A DNA stretch of 64,000 nucleotides, taken from positions 23,845,119 to 23,909,118 of the forward strand of contig CM019216.1 in the NCBI GenBank assembly GCA_009741485.1. Direction: 5' to 3'. The first letter of the stretch is position 1. Each line of letters starts with the position of its first letter. The DNA comes from Malurus cyaneus samueli. Taxonomy: Eukaryota > Chordata > Aves > Passeriformes > Maluridae. The translations under genes and the position numbers were made by a program. Positions 37,594-50,632 of this stretch are shown in pieces. Under the pieces are notes generated by a model. It did no database searches. It worked only from the letters and a program-made list of their open reading frames with translations, and had not been told where the DNA came from.

Positions 37594-39743
37594 TTGACTA
37601 CGGGCATCAGTGTTTTCTCCATGTTCTCTGCACGCTAAGTGATTACAGCATAGAGACATCAATATTTTTGCACTTCATTCTAATGAACTCTTGCTTTGCT
37701 AAGAAACCATACACATTTTCAGACAGTTTAGCTGATTTTGACCTCACTTAGTTCAGAAACCTTCCACAAGTTCTGAGTATCACTTCCTTTTTCAATATTC
37801 AAAATCACTTTTTCCTGATAGTTCAGCCTCCAAAAATATCAATTGTCTGCAAGTAAATAAAGAAAAAAAGTTAACTGCAATAATTTTGCTAACATAACCA
37901 CTGATGCAAATAATACTGATTATTTCAGAGTTTTTGTATCAGATATTCAAACCTGCTTAGTTTTTAATTTGTAAGCTCCGTTGCAGACTAAACTCAGATG
38001 TTATTTTCTCAAGAAGTAGCTATATAAGCTGTGAGAATTTCATGTGCTTCATTCCTAAATTTAAGACAAATCTAACATTTATCCTTTATTGCATTTTGCA
38101 TTTCTTGAGATAATTAAAAAACCTAAATAGTCTCTGTCTCATTTTCATCATTCAGTGCAGTATGTGCTCTGAGACAGCAAAAATAATTATAAGGTGGTTT
38201 TTATTATTTAGTAGCTCATCTGTAGTAACAATTTGAATTAGACTAGCCTGTACACTATTAGGTAAAAAGTGAAAACTTTTTTTTTATGCCCTTGGACTCC
38301 CAATTTCAAGAGGAAATCATTAACACTATTTTTCTGTTTTTAGACTCTGACTCATTGTTTTTTTAGCTAAGATCTTTGTCCATTGAAAGACATTTCAGTT
38401 TCCCTACTGTTATTTTTTTCCTTTTTATTCTTGGTTATTGAGATTTATTAGTTTTTACAAAGGCATAGAATATTTCCTTTTAGCTTTAGGTATGTGACTG
38501 GAATACTTAGCTTGAAAGCACTGTTTTACATATCTTGTACTGTTCACTGAGAAAAAAAGGAATTTTCACAAACAGTTTGGCCCATGTAAGATCTGATTTG
38601 CTTTTCTGTGGAGTTGCTACGGAAACACATCTATTCATCTAAAGGCGGGTTCAGAAATGTTGAAAGAATCAGAATCACAAGAATAATTACCAATAATCAC
38701 TATAGAAAACAGAAATATGCATTATCAGGACTTTATCCTTTGTCCAGTACTATTCACTATTTTATTTAATTACTTGGGTGGAGGTTTTAAATATACAGTT
38801 GCGTAGATGACTTCAAGATGGAATAGCAATGCAAATATATTGAAAATCCACATTTGTAACTTGAATGTCATCTTGATATATCAGAAAAAATGTTTAAAAT
38901 CTGCTGTCTAAAGCATATTTTTGGAGTTCAGGTTTTAGAAATAATATCTGCTTAAGCAAAAGATCACATATATTATTTGGCATCTTAACTATTCAGGCTT
39001 CACTCCTCTCAGAAATCTTTTCTCACAGTTACTATTTTTGCTTTTTCTCCTGTTGCACATGTATGCATTATTTGATTGCTGATTTCAAGAAAAGAAGCAG
39101 AAAATGGCTGTAATGGCAGATGTGGGAACCCCACCACAAATAATATGACTTAGAGGAAAAAGAGGAGGGAAGTGAATAAGAAATAGAAACAGATGAGAAG
39201 CACTCTGTCTCAGGACATGAAAGATGCAATATAAAACGTGCTCTTAGAAGCAAAGATGAGACATTTCCAATTAATATGGAAGTACACAGAGAGGAGGAAA
39301 GGCTTCAAGCAGTGGGATGTTATTGTAGAAGATGCTAGAATATTTATTAAAAGGATTAGCACAGCAAATCCAATTTTAACTTGTACTATATTGCTGAATG
39401 AATTAAACCCATGTAGCAAAATACATTATCCAGAACATCTGATGCAGAAAATTATTAATTCAATTCACATTTAGTATACTAGCAGGGAAAGCTGATTTAA
39501 AACAAAGAATAACTTATGAATCAATGTTTTAAGTCATGCTTTGCCATTTTTCTTTGGTATATGGGAAATGACTGGAACTTCTATTAGAGTTTGCACCTCT
39601 TTTCAGCATGAGAAACTTCTGGTAATACTGAAGAACTACAAAAATGCATTAAAATGAACCCCTTCCACTCTTCTACAAAAGATGTAGATACATTTGAAAT
39701 TACAACCAAAGGGTGGAGATTGAGAAATCTCAACTGAAGCAAT

Positions 39744-39790
39744 TTCAATTTCATTTTTATGATGAAATTTTCAATTTCATTTTTATGATG
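39744..39790. repeat. 26-bp-period tandem duplication
   Basis: TTCAATTTCATTTTTATGAT (plus a following G) occurs at 39744 and again at 39770 without mismatch. Confidence 0.88.
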
Positions 39791-41440
39791 TAGTTGGATT
39801 TCACAAAAGTGTCCACAAGACACTAAAGAAGAAATGGAGCAAATAAAATTCAAAAGATGAGATAGGCAAAAAAAAAAAGGAAAGAAGGGGAAGTATAAAG
39901 AAATATTGGTAGAAAAGAACAGAACAAAAGAATAAATTATACAATTAATATTTACTTCTATTCTTTTGGAACATTAGATTCAGATTTGAGATACCTGGAA
40001 TAGCTCAAACCTTACAATATATAGTGCAACATAACTTAGAGCATAACCTTCATCTTACCCAAGAGAATGAGAAAAAGCCAGTATTTCTTTCCTTTCATAT
40101 GAAACTAGAAGTAAGTTGAAGAATAGACAATATTTACTCTCCATGAGAGTCATGAGGCAACAGGTCAATGGATCAAGGGAATTAAATGAAGCTGCACCAC
40201 TTAGTGGTATTTTAAAGAGCTGCTCAGACACAGCACTTGAGCTCCTGAGGTAGATTACAATTTTCTCTGAACAAGGAGATCTAGAGAAAAAAAAAAAGTT
40301 TCCTTAAATTTTGTTGAATAATGGTAGTGGACAGGCTTTTGATGTCTAGATTGTTCGCCCTACCTAGCATGCTCTCCAGTGAAAATACATTAGTGCTTGT
40401 TGCAGTCACTGAAGAGAATCAACTCTTGGACCATGCTAAGTACCTTAAGGCATGGGGGACTAACTGGGACATCCCTACCCCTCTCCACCAGCACCTGAGG
40501 AGACCAGGGAGACAGAACACGTGTGTGTCTGCAGCTAGAAGGCCTCAGACAGCTTGTCTAGGACCCCAGATACGATTGCAAGAGTGTGCTATTTGTCCCT
40601 AATCATCTCTGAGCAGCATTAATAGTGTCGAGAAGTTTTACAAACACAAAAAGACACTGAAGGCAATTTCTGAATGTGTTTATCAATATGAAACATAAAG
40701 CATGCATTTGTACAGATGTTTCAAACATTTCCACTGAATTCCAGAGTGGTTTTATGATTCTACATGATTTAAAATAATCAACACAACAGATACTGACTGT
40801 GAGGTTTATCTCAAAAGCTTTTTTTTTTCAGACCTAAGAAAATGCCTATTTTTCAAAATAAATCACCATTTCTTTACCATAGCCTACAAAACACACTTAA
40901 AAATCATACTTAGATTATCTTTGGTATTTAAATTTAATTACCAAATTAGTTACAGGCATTTTTCTCAAGGTTGTAGCACTACGATCATTCACAATGCTGA
41001 CATAATGTTCTGTAAAAATGCCTTTCACAATAACCCATTATTGTGCTATTTACTAATGAGTTATTTCAATGTCTCGTGAATATTCAGTTGTTACATTTTA
41101 AGTAGATTTTTAAAAAAATCTAAATTTATTGCCTTTTTGAAATAATAAACTAGTGTTTTCAGTAAATTCATGGATGTATGAAATTACTTGGATTTTAGAA
41201 GCTGTCTGCTCTTTGGAAAATGCAGTCAGCAATTTTAGGCTGTTGATAACACCAGTAAATACTGAAACAGCTTGTCAAACAACTTGTGCAATTCTTCATG
41301 GTAGTTATTAGTCCTCTAACCAAAATGTTTGGACCATCAACCAAACATGTAGAGAAAGTGGAAATTAAATGGCATTAAGTATCAAAATAAAGGATGACTC
41401 AGAAAAACCACCAACTGTATTTGTTATTTATGATAAATTA

Positions 41441-42047
41441 GGTTTGCGTGGACAGGTCTGGGTAGCAGGGAAGGGCTGCAGGGGTGGCCGCTGTGAGAAG
41501 CTGCCAGAAGCTTCCTCCATGTCTGACAGTGCCAATGCCAGCTGGCTCCAAGATGGGCTTGTCCAAGGCCAAACCATCTGTGACAGTGGTAAAACTCAGG
41601 GATAACAGAGTGAAGAATGGGGTAAAAGCCCAGCAACTGTAGACAGACAGAGAGGAATGAGAATATATGATAGAAAGGACTTTGAAGACACCGAGGTCAG
41701 TGGAGAAGGAGGGGTAGGAAATGTTCCAGGTGCCAGAGCAGAGATTCCCCTGCAGCCCACGGAGGATATGGGGATGCAGAGATCCACCTGCAGCCTGTGG
41801 AAGACCCTATGGTGGAGCAGGGGGATGCCCAAAGGAGGAGTGAAAAGAAGGTTTTTTAAGGTTTAGTTTTATTTCTCATAGTCCTACTCTGATTTGATTT
41901 GTAATAAATTAAATTAATTTTTTGCAAAGCCAAGCCTGTTTTGCCTGTGACAGTAACTGGTGAATGATCTCTCCCTGCCCTTATTCCAACCCATGAGGCT
42001 TCCACTATTGTTTCCCTCCCCTGTTGAGCTGAGGAGTGATAGAGTAC
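41441..42047 (+). mobile_element. Endogenous retrovirus LTR fragment (avian ERVL-like), solo and internally deleted
   Basis: I recognise this from avian genomes as an LTR of an endogenous retrovirus, probably ERVL class. Left-hand blocks include GGTAGCAGGGAAGGGCTGCA, AGAAGCTGCCAGAAGCTTCC, ATGTCTGACAGTGCCAATGC and CAGAGCAGAGATTCCCCTGC. The right part includes TTTTAAGGTTTAGTTTTATT, a polyadenylation signal AATAAA at 41903-41908, AGCCTGTTTTGCCTGTGACA and CCCCTGTTGAGCTGAGGAGT. The G-rich tandem region usual between these parts is largely missing (junction at about 41835-41855), as are the true outer ends of the LTR. No retroviral gene is present on either side, so it is a solo remnant. The class name is from memory. 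Confidence 0.82.
41903..41908 (+). promoter_or_regulatory. AATAAA polyadenylation signal of the LTR
   Basis: The AATAAA hexamer lies in the R-like region of the LTR, followed by T- and G-rich sequence. It is oriented opposite to KHDRBS2, so it should not affect that transcript. Confidence 0.6.
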
Positions 42048-43800
42048 TGACAGAAAATACTATGTACTGAAATGCATTGAAGAAATGAAAGCATTCCCAG
42101 AGAACTGCACCAGACAGATTCAGCAGCCAGAAACTGTCACTGACAGGTAAGATGGAGTTAGGAAGAAAATTACTTTGGATGCTGTAGTTAACAACACATT
42201 AGCAACAACGCGTGCAGTCTGTGCTGCCTGAGAAAGAGAATTAAGGTGAAAAAAAGCAAAAAACATTTCCTGAACAAAAAGGACAAATTGTCTGAAAGTG
42301 ATTGCGGGGGGGAAGAGCTACTAGGGAGGGATTGTTTAAAATCTCAAATCCTCCAGGCTGTAAGAATTCTGCTTACACCGAGTGACACTTTCCTTGAGGA
42401 CACGTGCTGGCAGTTTTCTCAGTGCAGTGTTCAGGTCATCTGAGGCAGGGAAATCACTTGTGCATCTGAGGAGCCTCAGCTCCCCTCTGCAGACAGCTTT
42501 GATAAACAAGATTAATGTCTTTTCATAACAAGAAAAAGTACCTTCAAACCTGACTTTTCAAAAGAGTCTATCACTAATTTAAAAGGTAGGTTAGCCAGGT
42601 AAGTAGCTCATGGGCAGTAGGGTTAACAAGAAAAATGCCCACATGGTGAAAGGAATTCCAGCCACTAAACAGACCTGATAGTTGGTATATACAGAACACC
42701 ATTATATAGGCAGTTGGTATATAGGATACCGTTGGTATCATTACAAGTGAAAAGCCTTGAAAATCATTAGAATGACCATGCTGGGCTCAAGGGAGCATTG
42801 GTGCCGTCAAAAACACTATGGGGATTTCCTACAGGACTATCCTGAGAAAATTTACTTAATATTTCACAAGCAAAAATAAGCTTTTCAAAAGTTCTGAAAG
42901 CCTTAGAGATTAATTCTGACCAATGAAAATGACAGCAACAACAAAACTGATGTCTAAAATTATCTGAAAGATGTTAACTTCATTGCATGTAGTTAAACTG
43001 AGGTGTTGTATTGCTGGGTATTAATATCTGTCAGCATTCAAATTGTGGCAATTTTATGAGTTAGTGAACTTTCAAATGTTGTTTATCTAAACTGTTCAAA
43101 AACATTGGATAAAAATTAATCTGCAGTCTGGAAGAGAAACTCTGCCCAGTAATAAATAAAACATTTTCAGCTCTGCATATTCTAAACCTCATAATTAACC
43201 TCTATCTTGACACATAAGTATTACTCAAAAGCAAACAGGACAATTTTTATTATTTAGGAATATAAACTCATACAACATATTTGTAAGAAATGTGCTAATT
43301 AAGTCTATCATCGACAAAATCGAACCTGCTATCATCACTTATTGTTGAAGCTATTTTGAGTTATAGTCAGAATAAAATACTACTGGTTGGAAAACTGTTT
43401 ATTTCCAGATATGCATAAATGTATAAAATTATTGAACTCACACAAACACAGCACATGTATTAAATAACTAATTTTTTTTCATCTTAACAAGTGTATAGTC
43501 AACTGGAGAGTATACATTTCCAAATATTTCCAAATTAATTTAAAAAAAAAAAAGGGAAGCAGAGGAGGATACACTATTAAGTTTATGGAAACCCACCATT
43601 CCCTTGGATTCTATCGACAGGTCTTTCTGCACAGCAAATGTAGAAAAATATGGATAACTTGGCCCATGCATACAACTGTGTCAAGTATATTCACCACCCT
43701 GCATCACAGAGGATTTTGGGGACGTGCAGAATATTTCACAAATGGTCTTTTGTATTATACAGGTTAGGGTCAACTGGATATTTGCTTAAAAAAGGAAATT

Positions 43801-43821
43801 TAATAGGATTAAATCCTATTA
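43801..43821. repeat. Perfect inverted repeat
   Basis: Arms TAATAGGATT and AATCCTATTA flank a single A, making a 10-bp-arm palindrome. A related ATAGGATTTA recurs at about 43863 and TTAATCCTG at about 43895. Confidence 0.85.
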
Positions 43822-46800
43822 CATAAACCTTGCTTGCTTTATAATTTTTTAAGTAGGGGTAAATAGGATTTATGCTAATCCCAAATTTATACCATTAATC
43901 CTGTTTTACAGTGCATTTATTTCTCAACTTTTTTTTTCTCTTAATACAGCCCTTTCAACACTTTCTGAGTTTACAAGACATTCACAAGCAAGGGTGACTG
44001 CTTGGAATAAACATCTTGCCCGATCTATACAATTACAATTTGTATGGTCATTACCTGACACAAGAATGAGTGATAGCATTTGACAAAGACATGGCACTGT
44101 CTGATGGCTTGAGTGACACTTTCATATTACCTCTTTTTTTTTCTTTTTCCTGGAGCCTTTTCAAAGCTTTGGTTCTTGATTAAATTCTGGGATAGGCAGT
44201 TGCTGCAGCCTCAAAAATATACTTTTGAAATAGCTTTGATAGTGCTGTGTCATTCATATATTCTGGCACATTCTTCGCTACATACTGTCCACTCTTTACT
44301 CTATATCCTGTGCTCACAGATTACCATCCCTATAATGTTGCCCTGCAATCAAAGGGCTGCTCATGTGCACAGCACCTGGTCACTGGGTACAGCAACATCC
44401 AAATGGAAATTAAACTGAACAGTGGCATGAACTTGTACAACATCAATCATTCTGGATTTTGGACAAGGCACCTATTAATGACACATAAAGCTGCAATGAG
44501 GCAAAGTACAACACCAACCGTTTTGGTCTGAAATTGCCTTCTATTTTAGAAGTCCCCTTGATGTAACACAGCCTGCACTGCAGCTGCAGTACATCCTCGA
44601 CTTTACTCTTCCTCAAGGAATAGCCTGTGGAGACTGGGTACCATGCACCTGCACATTCCCTGAGGTGTGTGGCTGTTCTGGGAGTGTTGCATATTCACGG
44701 ACTCTGCAATGCAACATGTCCATCCTTTTGCTGAAGACAGGGAACTTGCCTGTGACTGCAGCTAGAAAAACATCTGGATCAAGGCCAGTAACTCAGTTAC
44801 CTCCAAACACTAACACTGATGCAATCCTGCTCATTTCCATGCAGTTTCCTTCCCTTCACACTGGTGCACAAATGATTAAAAGCAAGCAGCACCTGACATT
44901 TCTGTGGCCACTTCTCTGAGCCCTTCCTGACGCTTCTTCTGCACAATGGCGTTTGCATCTCAGCATTAGCTTTTGATGTGTTTTCAAGATATATCTCAAT
45001 TATAAATATATTACACAGCACCCAGTGGCATTGTGTCCTTCCTAAGATAGATAGGCTGAGGTTTTAACTGAATGGAAAACCTTCAGGGAAATCTAGATTT
45101 GCTGCAAAAAAGGTAATGCCAACAGCAACCTCTTGCAATTCATTTATGGCCCTTTCCATTACTTTTCTCACAGTAATTCTCACTGTGTAATTTATTGCTG
45201 AAGATTTCCTATTCCGCTAAACCTCATACCTTACTTATTCCTTACTTCATAATTATATCCACAGATTTCAGTGGCAACATACATGAAGTAATATGGGAAC
45301 ACTGGCATCATGGTTTTTTAACAAGGAATAATCACTTAAACCAAACCATTCAGGAAAAATGAATCCTGTACTTTTTTTTGTCACCTATTTTGTACAATTA
45401 TTGTTATTTAATGCATGAAAAAATTTGAGTATTTCTTTCTGTTAACAAAATCTGTAAGTATTTCTTTTTCTCTGCCAATTAAAATGATAAATTACTTTGA
45501 TTTCAGTCTAGATTAATTTTTGGCTTTAGTCTAAAATAAAGGAGAATTGATAATGAAGTTAAAGCCTTTTGTCCTAATATTTTAGTATATTCAGCTTGAA
45601 GTAAGTTCAGAAAATCAAACTCCTACATCTGCATGTTTAAATAAAATGGTGCAGACACACACAATTTTTTGCATGCATTATATAGTAAGCTGTATTTATT
45701 GTATATGGTATTGCTGTCATAATTGAAATTCCAGCTTGGATTTATTTAAACTGTTTTCATCTTAGATGAGTAACTAAAAATTGCAGTCTGTTCTTTTTTA
45801 CTTTGTTTCATTATGAAAAATATACAATCCCAAAATAACTTCCATTTAATCTCCTCACAGTGAAGCTAATGCACAACTGCCTGTAGCACTGTTAAGCACG
45901 CAATCGTTGCAAGGAAAAGAACAAATGCTAAACTACATCTCCTGTTTATAATGATTCTTATATAGGAGTAATTCATTGAAAACAAAACCTCATAAATAGC
46001 TTTCGATTGAATAGTTTTTTCTTTTAAAACATACAGTTCAGCACACAGCATGTCTAGTGCTAGAATGCTCTGCCAGGCACACAAATAAGAGGTATGAAGT
46101 AAGCATACAAATACTGCAGATATATCCATATATGTCAGTAAAGACAATGACAGGAGATATGGAGAACATCACAATGAGAAAGATGCCTTTAATGAAAGAA
46201 AATTTTTGGAAAGAGATTTCAAGTAGCATGGGTTGAACATCCAGTAGGATCTTTATATTAAGTCATAGCAATTTTTGGTATTTTTCTTGGAAATACATTA
46301 ATTTCCTATTTTTATATTTGTAAAATGTTCGTAACTTGTGCTTAAATCTAAGCCTTAATTCAACCCTTTTTCCTCTCCTATCCTGTGATAGCTACTTAAT
46401 TATAAATAACCAACACAGTGTTAAAGTGATAACCTACAGAAAATAAAAGAGCAAATTGCCTTCAGTGATGAGAAAATTTTACTTCAGCACTGACCCCTTC
46501 TGACTTCTGACAGTTTGCAATGACTGTCTGGACTGCTCTCAGCTATGTTCTTTGCCCTACTCCACCAGTGCTTGAGGGTCCCCAAGGGCTTCTCAGAACT
46601 CAGGAGAGAGCAGGAGCCCCTCAGCTGTAATCTTTGTAGAACATAAAAGTGGATAGCCTGCTCCAGTCTCCTCACCACAGCAGAACCTGTTCCTGCTTGG
46701 AACTTTAAATCTGAGAATCTCATTTCAAAGACACTGATACTGTGTGACAAACTGGAGTTCACTGTTATATATGAGGAGAAAAGTAGTTCTGAATATACAA

Positions 46801-47564
46801 ATACCTAAACTTTGACTTCTTGCCAGGACAGTATTCATTTACAGCTGCCATTACTCGACCAGTACCAGCACATGGGCTCTTATTTTTGACACAGTTAAGT
46901 ACTGCAATTCTTGGTCTGGTAAAACAGAATAATATAAAGCAGTGGTTTAGTTTCATTACTGGCAGTATTTCAGTGCATATTTCCCAGGACTCTACTAAAT
47001 CACATTATGCATTACCTCAGTTGACAACTTGGGGGCTATATTTTGCTAAAATGTTAAAATACCAGCAATTTCTCTTTTAACCATAACACACCTTGTATGT
47101 ACAGTCAAAAGCGGACTCTGTAGAAAATATGCCCTTTGTGGAGAAAAACATTTAACATTTTCTTTGCATCACTTTTCTGACAGAAGATAGCTTTTATTAA
47201 AAAACAACAAAAAAAACCTAGCAAAAATATCTAAGAAGGACTAGACTATAATTCCAGTTACCTCCATGTGGCAACTGATACACTACCATGACAATACAAT
47301 CTGCTTGAGACTAATAAAAGCTGCAAAAAGCAGCAACTCTTAGTAGTTGAGGCTGGTTGTGCACAGGACTGTAGCATATAAGAGTGTTCCTCCTTCTTGA
47401 GAAGTGGCCAGTTTGGACAATTAATAAAAGTATGAGAGAATTTAATTTGCTTACATACCTAATTTGAAATCTGAAAGCACATAAGGCCAATAATGACAGA
47501 CAATGAAGAAAGGGTCTGGCTATAGCATTTAAGAAAGTAGATCTGGATGAGCATTATGGAAAAA

Positions 47565-47596
47565 TTATGCAGTTTAAGAAGTTTATGCAGTTTAAG
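47565..47596. repeat. 18-bp-period tandem duplication
   Basis: TTATGCAGTTTAAG occurs at 47565 and at 47583. Confidence 0.85.
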
Positions 47597-50280
47597 AGAT
47601 TTCACCTCTGAAAATAATTTTATGCAACCATCACAAACAGTCTCAATTCTCATTTCTGAATTTGGCTGCAATAAACCCATGCCTTCACTGGAACTGCTCC
47701 ACATTTACAATATTATGGGAATAGGAATCACACTCTGTTTATTTCATTGGCAAAGAGTCCCCTGTCCCTGCTGTATGCTCTATCAGATTGTGTCCAGCCA
47801 AAGCCAGTGCTGCTATCAGCAGTGTTAAGTGGTTAGATAAGATCACCATAACCACTTGTTTTCACATATCTATGAATTGTTACAAATGTATTGCCTGCAA
47901 AGCAAACCTGCTGCAGTGAAATGTCAAAAGGCAGCAATTGCTCTTTTAATCAGAAAATATAACAACACGAAGTGGTCTCCACAAAAACCGTATCTGGACT
48001 AAAAACATGCTTTGTATGCTTTCATAGCCTCTCCCCACAGAAATCCTTCTTCCTTTATTTCACCTCTGCCCGTTTTTTGGCATGAAGGCTTCAAGACTGC
48101 AAATGTTCTGTAATGAATTTTCTTTTTGTTATAAATAACTATACTCTTAGTGTCATCACAAGGGATTTCTGCATTCCTTGAGTACTAAAACACAAAAACA
48201 CTTATATCTATGTTGATGAAAATTGATCTTATACAAACATCCATATGCACAAACCAGATTTTTGCCAGAAAAGCAGTAGAATGGCTGTATGCCGAAAAAA
48301 GGGCTGCTTTCACAAATAATAATGATCTCTAAATACCAGAGAGTAGAAGAAGCACAAACCTTTGATCAAAAGTTCTTGCAGAACCTTTGTACAAAATGTC
48401 AAGTATACCAGGTTCTTCACCATTTCAAGTGCCCCTCACATGAGATTACTAATCCCTAGCCTGCATATTTCTTTCTTTTTTTCCTTTCATAGCAACAGAT
48501 CTGTTTCGACAGCTTCCAGCTGTAGTTTGAAGTTTTTGGAAAACATGACTCATAACATTTTAAAATTCCTTAGGTTGAAGACATTAAAGATTAAATTTGC
48601 TTTGAGGTACAAGTCTGCACAACTGCTTCTTTGGGTATTTGTCTGAAATTCAAGTTCTCAAAATTGCCATTGTCACATATAATCTAAGACAGGAATATGT
48701 AAGTTTTCATAACTAAAAGTCATCCGATGCCTGAAAATCAGTCTTAATGTTACCTTCCTGATATGCTAAAACTCCAAAACCTATACACAAAGTAAATTTT
48801 TTGCCTGCAGCAAAGAGGGGTTTCTTGTTTTAACATGCTTATCTTTGTACGCTGTATGGAAACTTTAGTGCCTCCTCTGAATTTCATGGAGACAAACATA
48901 CCTTCCCTATGGCATTTAAAAACACTGGTCATTAAAAATCAGACAAGAAATTATCAATAATTAATTGTAGAATCAACAAGCCAAAATAATACCATTGCAT
49001 GTGTGTGGAATGCACCTTATTTGAATGAGCTATTACCACACTTTCCCCATATTGATATAAAGAGATGTAAATTTGATCAGACTCTTGATTAGTGTGCATG
49101 GTATACTGTAAACAAATAGATATCTCAATGTAAAAAATTATGTTAAGCATGTTGTTACAAAAAAGATACAAGGCATCTCAGCTGCAGAACTTCTCTATGA
49201 AATGTTAAACAACAAAAAGAAACAAATTTTACTAGCAACATAGACAATTAAGTACAACTAAACTACCAAAAATAATGTAATTTGGAAGCAAAACCACAAT
49301 AAGATGGTGAGCCTAAGCAATATGGGAACTGAAGAATCATTGTGCAAGTTTCAGGAACTGTGCAAATAGAAGCTTGATGAGTGTGGGGTCAAGAGATCAA
49401 AATGTTATTGCTTTGTTATGATTGTATTTTTTTACTTTATTTTATTAAAAATGGCAATAAATCAATTTATAGCTTGAAAGCTCTGAGGTTTGCTTACCAT
49501 TACTGTCTCTGCACTGAAGATTACTGGTATAATGATACCACTCTGTGATGTTATTTGGTTATTTAGTTATGTTATTTCTAGTTTTTGAGGTTAGCAGTGT
49601 CTGGAAAGAGCTGGAAAATACAGTATTGTGCTTCACAGCTTTCCACTGCAGATACAACCTCTCAGTTACACCATGAATCATTTAAAACTGCTAGCACTGT
49701 ATTGCAGGCTGACTATAGTAGCATTTATTAAAAAACATGCTCATTTGAAGCAGTAATTGTTCTGCTACCAGGGCACAGCCCTTCATAATATCCCTTTATC
49801 AGTTTTTTTTATGATGATAGAACTTTAATTTTTCCAGTAGCTACAAAGTGCAATGCATGAGTACCTCTCCTCATTTGTTTTTCATTATGTATCACTACCC
49901 AGAGGCAATCATTAGCTAATTTGCTGATTTACAGTTGCAGTTTACTAGCTTTAAACAATGCTAAGCCATTATGATTCCATTCTTAGTGCTATGAGAGGAA
50001 AGTAACTGTCCTTTTACTCTAAGCTGCATAACAAAGTCCTTCAACCTATGTGCTTCTAGCTTCCCTCACTTTTTAAACTGTTATGTTGCCTTCCTTGCTA
50101 GAATTAACTCTAAATGGTGTTAATCTGCTTCTTTCTCCTGTAATGCAGAGAACTCTTACTTTGCCACCTATCACAATCCAAATGAGTTTATCCTAGGAAG
50201 CAGCAGTGAACCCTAATGAAATCCATGTCGAAAAATTGGTTACTGCTGGGTTTTCCTTAGCTGCCTGAGACATTTTTTAG

Positions 50281-50329
50281 CATATTGTAAAATGCAAACG
50301 AAAATCATATTGTAAAAAGCAAACGAATT
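50281..50329. repeat. 25-bp tandem duplication
   Basis: CATATTGTAAAATGCAAACG at 50281 is repeated at 50306 as CATATTGTAAAAAGCAAACG with one mismatch, with the following AAAT/AATT also nearly alike. Confidence 0.88.
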
Positions 50330-50379
50330 AGAACGTAGCATTTCTGTTTAACTGCCCTAACACGCACTGACACGTGATG

Positions 50380-50632
50380 AGATAAAATGCTCCTCTGCAT
50401 GCTGGCAAAGGAGCACAGGAAGATGATGGCAGCTGGGACAGCTCAGACACCACCATGCCCAGCTCCTCCCATCACAGGAGGGAACACCCAGCTCCTGGAG
50501 GATGGTGTGTCCCTGGAGGGGCTGTGGAGCACTCTGTGTCTGTCTGGGGGTAGGTGTGGGAAAGGGTCTGAGCATCAGATGCTGGAGAGGGGCCGGGACC
50601 TCTGGTGACAGGAAGGACCTCATCCTCTGGAC
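50380..50632. repeat. G-rich island of unknown origin
   Basis: Abrupt G-rich block (GGAACACCCAGCTCCTGGAG, GTGTCCCTGGAGGGGCTGTG, GAGAGGGGCCGGGACCTCTG) in AT-rich intron. Frames of 73 (plus) and 88 (minus) codons are open across it but neither has recognisable domains or flanking splice signals. It is probably a transposon remnant or an old GC-rich insertion. Confidence 0.4.

Larger units (their letters stand above)
34236..41440. other. Intronic stretch without recognised genes
   Basis: AT-rich, with short tandem duplications at 37.6 and 39.75 kb. A 93-codon open frame at 40321-40602 lies in a moderately GC-rich patch but has no recognisable domain. Nothing assignable to a gene or repeat family. 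Confidence 0.6.
42048..50379. other. Intronic stretch without recognised genes
   Basis: AT-rich, with a 21-base palindrome at 43.8 kb, tandem duplications at 47.57 and 50.28 kb, and a homeodomain-word-rich stretch at about 49890-49990. Open frames up to 101 codons (44113-44418) show no domain features. Confidence 0.6.

Noticed and set aside
40321..40602. 93-codon frame in a GC-richer patch as a possible exon
   Set aside because: No flanking splice sites of note and no domain; the peptide is not recognisable.
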